From: Tritrichomonas musculus
Lineage: Eukaryota > Parabasalia > Tritrichomonadida > Tritrichomonadidae
DNA length: 64,000 nt
NCBI GenBank assembly: GCA_039105265.1
Contig: JAPFFF010000061.1
Span: forward strand, 248,001 to 312,000
Direction of reading: 5' to 3'
Shown: positions 62,706 to 64,000 of the stretch, piece by piece
Layout of the letters: each line of letters starts with the position of its first letter
Numbering within the stretch: the stretch's first letter is position 1
Program-made: the position numbers and the translations under genes
Notes under the pieces: generated by a model
Told to the model about the DNA's origin: nothing
The model's database searches: none
Seen by the model: only the letters and a program-made list of their open reading frames with translations

Positions 62706-63230
62706 TTATACTATACAATATTTTAAACATACATGATAATTATTAACAAGTTCATTATATTCTTTATTATATACTTGTTTCAAATCAATAACTACTTCTC
62801 CATTATCTTTAATAATCTTAATAGCATCTATTTTTCTTATTGGACTACTCTTTGCTGCACAACATCCAACATCTTCATTAAGTTGTACTTCAACCTCACT
62901 AACATGTAGTATTGCTTTGATGATGTTGCTAAGAGATTCAATAGGTACTATGATGCATTTCTTTGATATAATGTTAGCTAGTAGTGCTTTGTCTTGATTA
63001 AGTAGTATTTGTGCATATGCTTCAAGTATAACATTACGTACATCTGGTTCAACTTCAACAGGTTCAGTTTGCACTCCAATGTCTCTTGTAATAACAATGT
63101 CTTCCTTGCCATCATCTCTCTTATTAATAATAATGTTGTTGTTGATGTTTGATGTAGATGATGCAGCTGCTGATGGTTCTAAAGATACATTTGCTTGTAC
63201 ACCATTAGTTGTACTTCTCTTCTTAATCAT
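62706..63230 (-). CDS. conserved Cys-motif protein, copy 4
   Basis: 174 residues from ATG 63230. Closely related to 7689-8222: shared MIKKR start, NISLEPSAA/NVSLEPSAA, IIINKRDDGKEDIVITR, and the domain with DVGCCAAKSSPIRKIDAIKII and QVYNKEYNELVN. Third in a leftward set after a capsid end and a small protein, which places the family among virion genes. Confidence 0.7.
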   Translation of the reverse strand: MIKKRSTTNGVQANVSLEPSAAASSTSNINNNIIINKRDDGKEDIVITRDIGVQTEPVEVEPDVRNVILEAYAQILLNQDKALLANIISKKCIIVPIESLSNIIKAILHVSEVEVQLNEDVGCCAAKSSPIRKIDAIKIIKDNGEVVIDLKQVYNKEYNELVNNYHVCLKYCIV

Positions 63231-63250
63231 TTAAGTTTGAAAAAAAACTT

Positions 63251-63685
63251 TTAATAGATATTGTTTTGAGTAATAACATGTTGTGTAGGTCCATATCTAA
63301 TATCTTGTTTATTATATTCTCTTGCTCTACCTTGCATAGCAGGTGGTTCAGGCTTCTTAAGATATTTTGGTAGTAGAGGTACTGGTTTATCATGTTGACC
63401 AATATGTCTATAAAATCCACCATCAGTTATGCTAACAGGAGGTTCATGTAGAGGTTTCGTTATATGTTCTCGAGTATCTGGGAATCTAACAGGCTCATCA
63501 TGTTCAATAATCTGAGTAGGTGGTCGATTAATAAAAGGATTGAATGTGACTGAATATGTATTAGTATTGCTGAATACACCAAAATGTTGGAATTCTATGT
63601 CTTTATTTTTCATGGTAGCTTCATTAAACATCATACCTTCTCTTCCAACAATCTCAGCATGTGGGCTTCTATAATCATTCGACAT
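63251..63685 (-). CDS. small Pro/His-rich structural candidate
   Basis: 144 residues from ATG 63685, 32 bases beyond the capsid gene stop on the same strand. Rich in Pro, His, Asn, Arg with short strand-like pieces (TYSVTFNPFINRPPTQIIEHDEPVRF). No helix-rich or catalytic part. Likely a small virion cement or linker protein by position only. Confidence 0.55.
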   Translation of the reverse strand: MSNDYRSPHAEIVGREGMMFNEATMKNKDIEFQHFGVFSNTNTYSVTFNPFINRPPTQIIEHDEPVRFPDTREHITKPLHEPPVSITDGGFYRHIGQHDKPVPLLPKYLKKPEPPAMQGRAREYNKQDIRYGPTQHVITQNNIY

Positions 63686-63716
63686 TTACAAAAAAATAAA
63701 ATATCCTTCTTTATGT

Positions 63717-64000
63717 TTATTCAGGGGTTGTTAAATCATAAGGACCAATACGTACTGATGGTGGCATACCATTTGGTCTAATCAAAATACTAATTGATAT
63801 ATCTGTTAATAAGCATAATAATGGAGGCGTATCAACTTCCTTTCTAAATGGATTATCTGCCTTTTGACTACATATCAGTTCGAAGTTAATAGGTGCAAGA
63901 CTTGAAAGACCTTGTTGATATGTTCCATCCGTTTCAGTTGGAAGACCTATGAAGAATGAGGACCTATCATTTGGATAATAACCTGTTGTATTTTCATTAT
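63717..64000 (-). CDS. C-terminal end of a probable capsid protein (cut by window edge)
   Basis: About 94 codons before the stop at 63717-63719, open to the window edge. Strand-rich with NENTTGYYPNDRSSFFIGLP, LAPINFELICSQ and TPPLLCLLTDISISILIRPNG, ending with a Pro-rich tail. The beta character and its place ahead of small virion genes suggest the major (double jelly-roll) capsid protein of the right-hand Polinton. With only the end visible, this stays an inference. Confidence 0.5.
   Translation of the reverse strand, partial: NENTTGYYPNDRSSFFIGLPTETDGTYQQGLSSLAPINFELICSQKADNPFRKEVDTPPLLCLLTDISISILIRPNGMPPSVRIGPYDLTTPE

Overview
The window is AT-rich eukaryotic DNA packed with genes of virus-like elements. 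No tRNA, rRNA or convincing host housekeeping gene is visible. Two protein-primed family B DNA polymerases, two A32-like packaging ATPase regions, fibre-like proteins, a candidate minor capsid protein, a probable capsid C-terminus and a retroviral-type integrase identify Polinton/Maverick DNA. Many genes begin a few bases to about 40 bases after TCACTT or TCATTT. This fits the initiator TCA(C/T)T(A/T) known from Trichomonas, so a parabasalid genome (Trichomonas or a relative) is the best guess, made without any database search. No adenovirus-type maturation protease was recognised.

Layout. (1) 1-23.7 kb: a Polinton. A fibre-tail/polymerase frame is followed by a cluster of small basic proteins (3.6-7.3 kb), a conserved Cys-motif protein (7.7-8.2 kb), then a leftward block of fibre, packaging ATPase and very long helical proteins up to 23.66 kb. 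(2) 23.7-27.9 kb: a gene-poor stretch with a decayed coiled-coil gene, a 242-bp MITE with TA flanks and several hairpins. (3) 27.9-33.5 kb: an older, damaged Polinton that ends inside an ATPase region. (4) 33.5-38.2 kb: integrase, a small conserved protein and a large AEP primase-SF3 helicase. (5) 38.2-45.2 kb: a compact block of small coiled-coil genes around a second, primase-less SF3 helicase. Two copies of a ~400-bp TA-flanked MITE bracket it, and it carries iteron-like repeats. (6) 45.2-51.7 kb: fibre, Cys-motif protein and small genes. (7) 51.7-64 kb: fibre genes, minor capsid candidate, a second polymerase, coiled-coil and basic proteins, another Cys-motif protein and a capsid C-terminus cut by the window edge.

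Four copies of the Cys-motif protein and two polymerases mean at least four element copies, nested or abutting. Polymerase, ATPase, integrase and fibre are standard self-synthesising-transposon parts. Blocks 4 and 5 look like a different replication type (primase-helicase instead of PolB). They share a 16-bp promoter-region motif and appear to be the least ordinary part of the window. The elements range from nearly whole (left and right ends) to clearly broken (27.9-33.5 kb); all are treated as fossils here.
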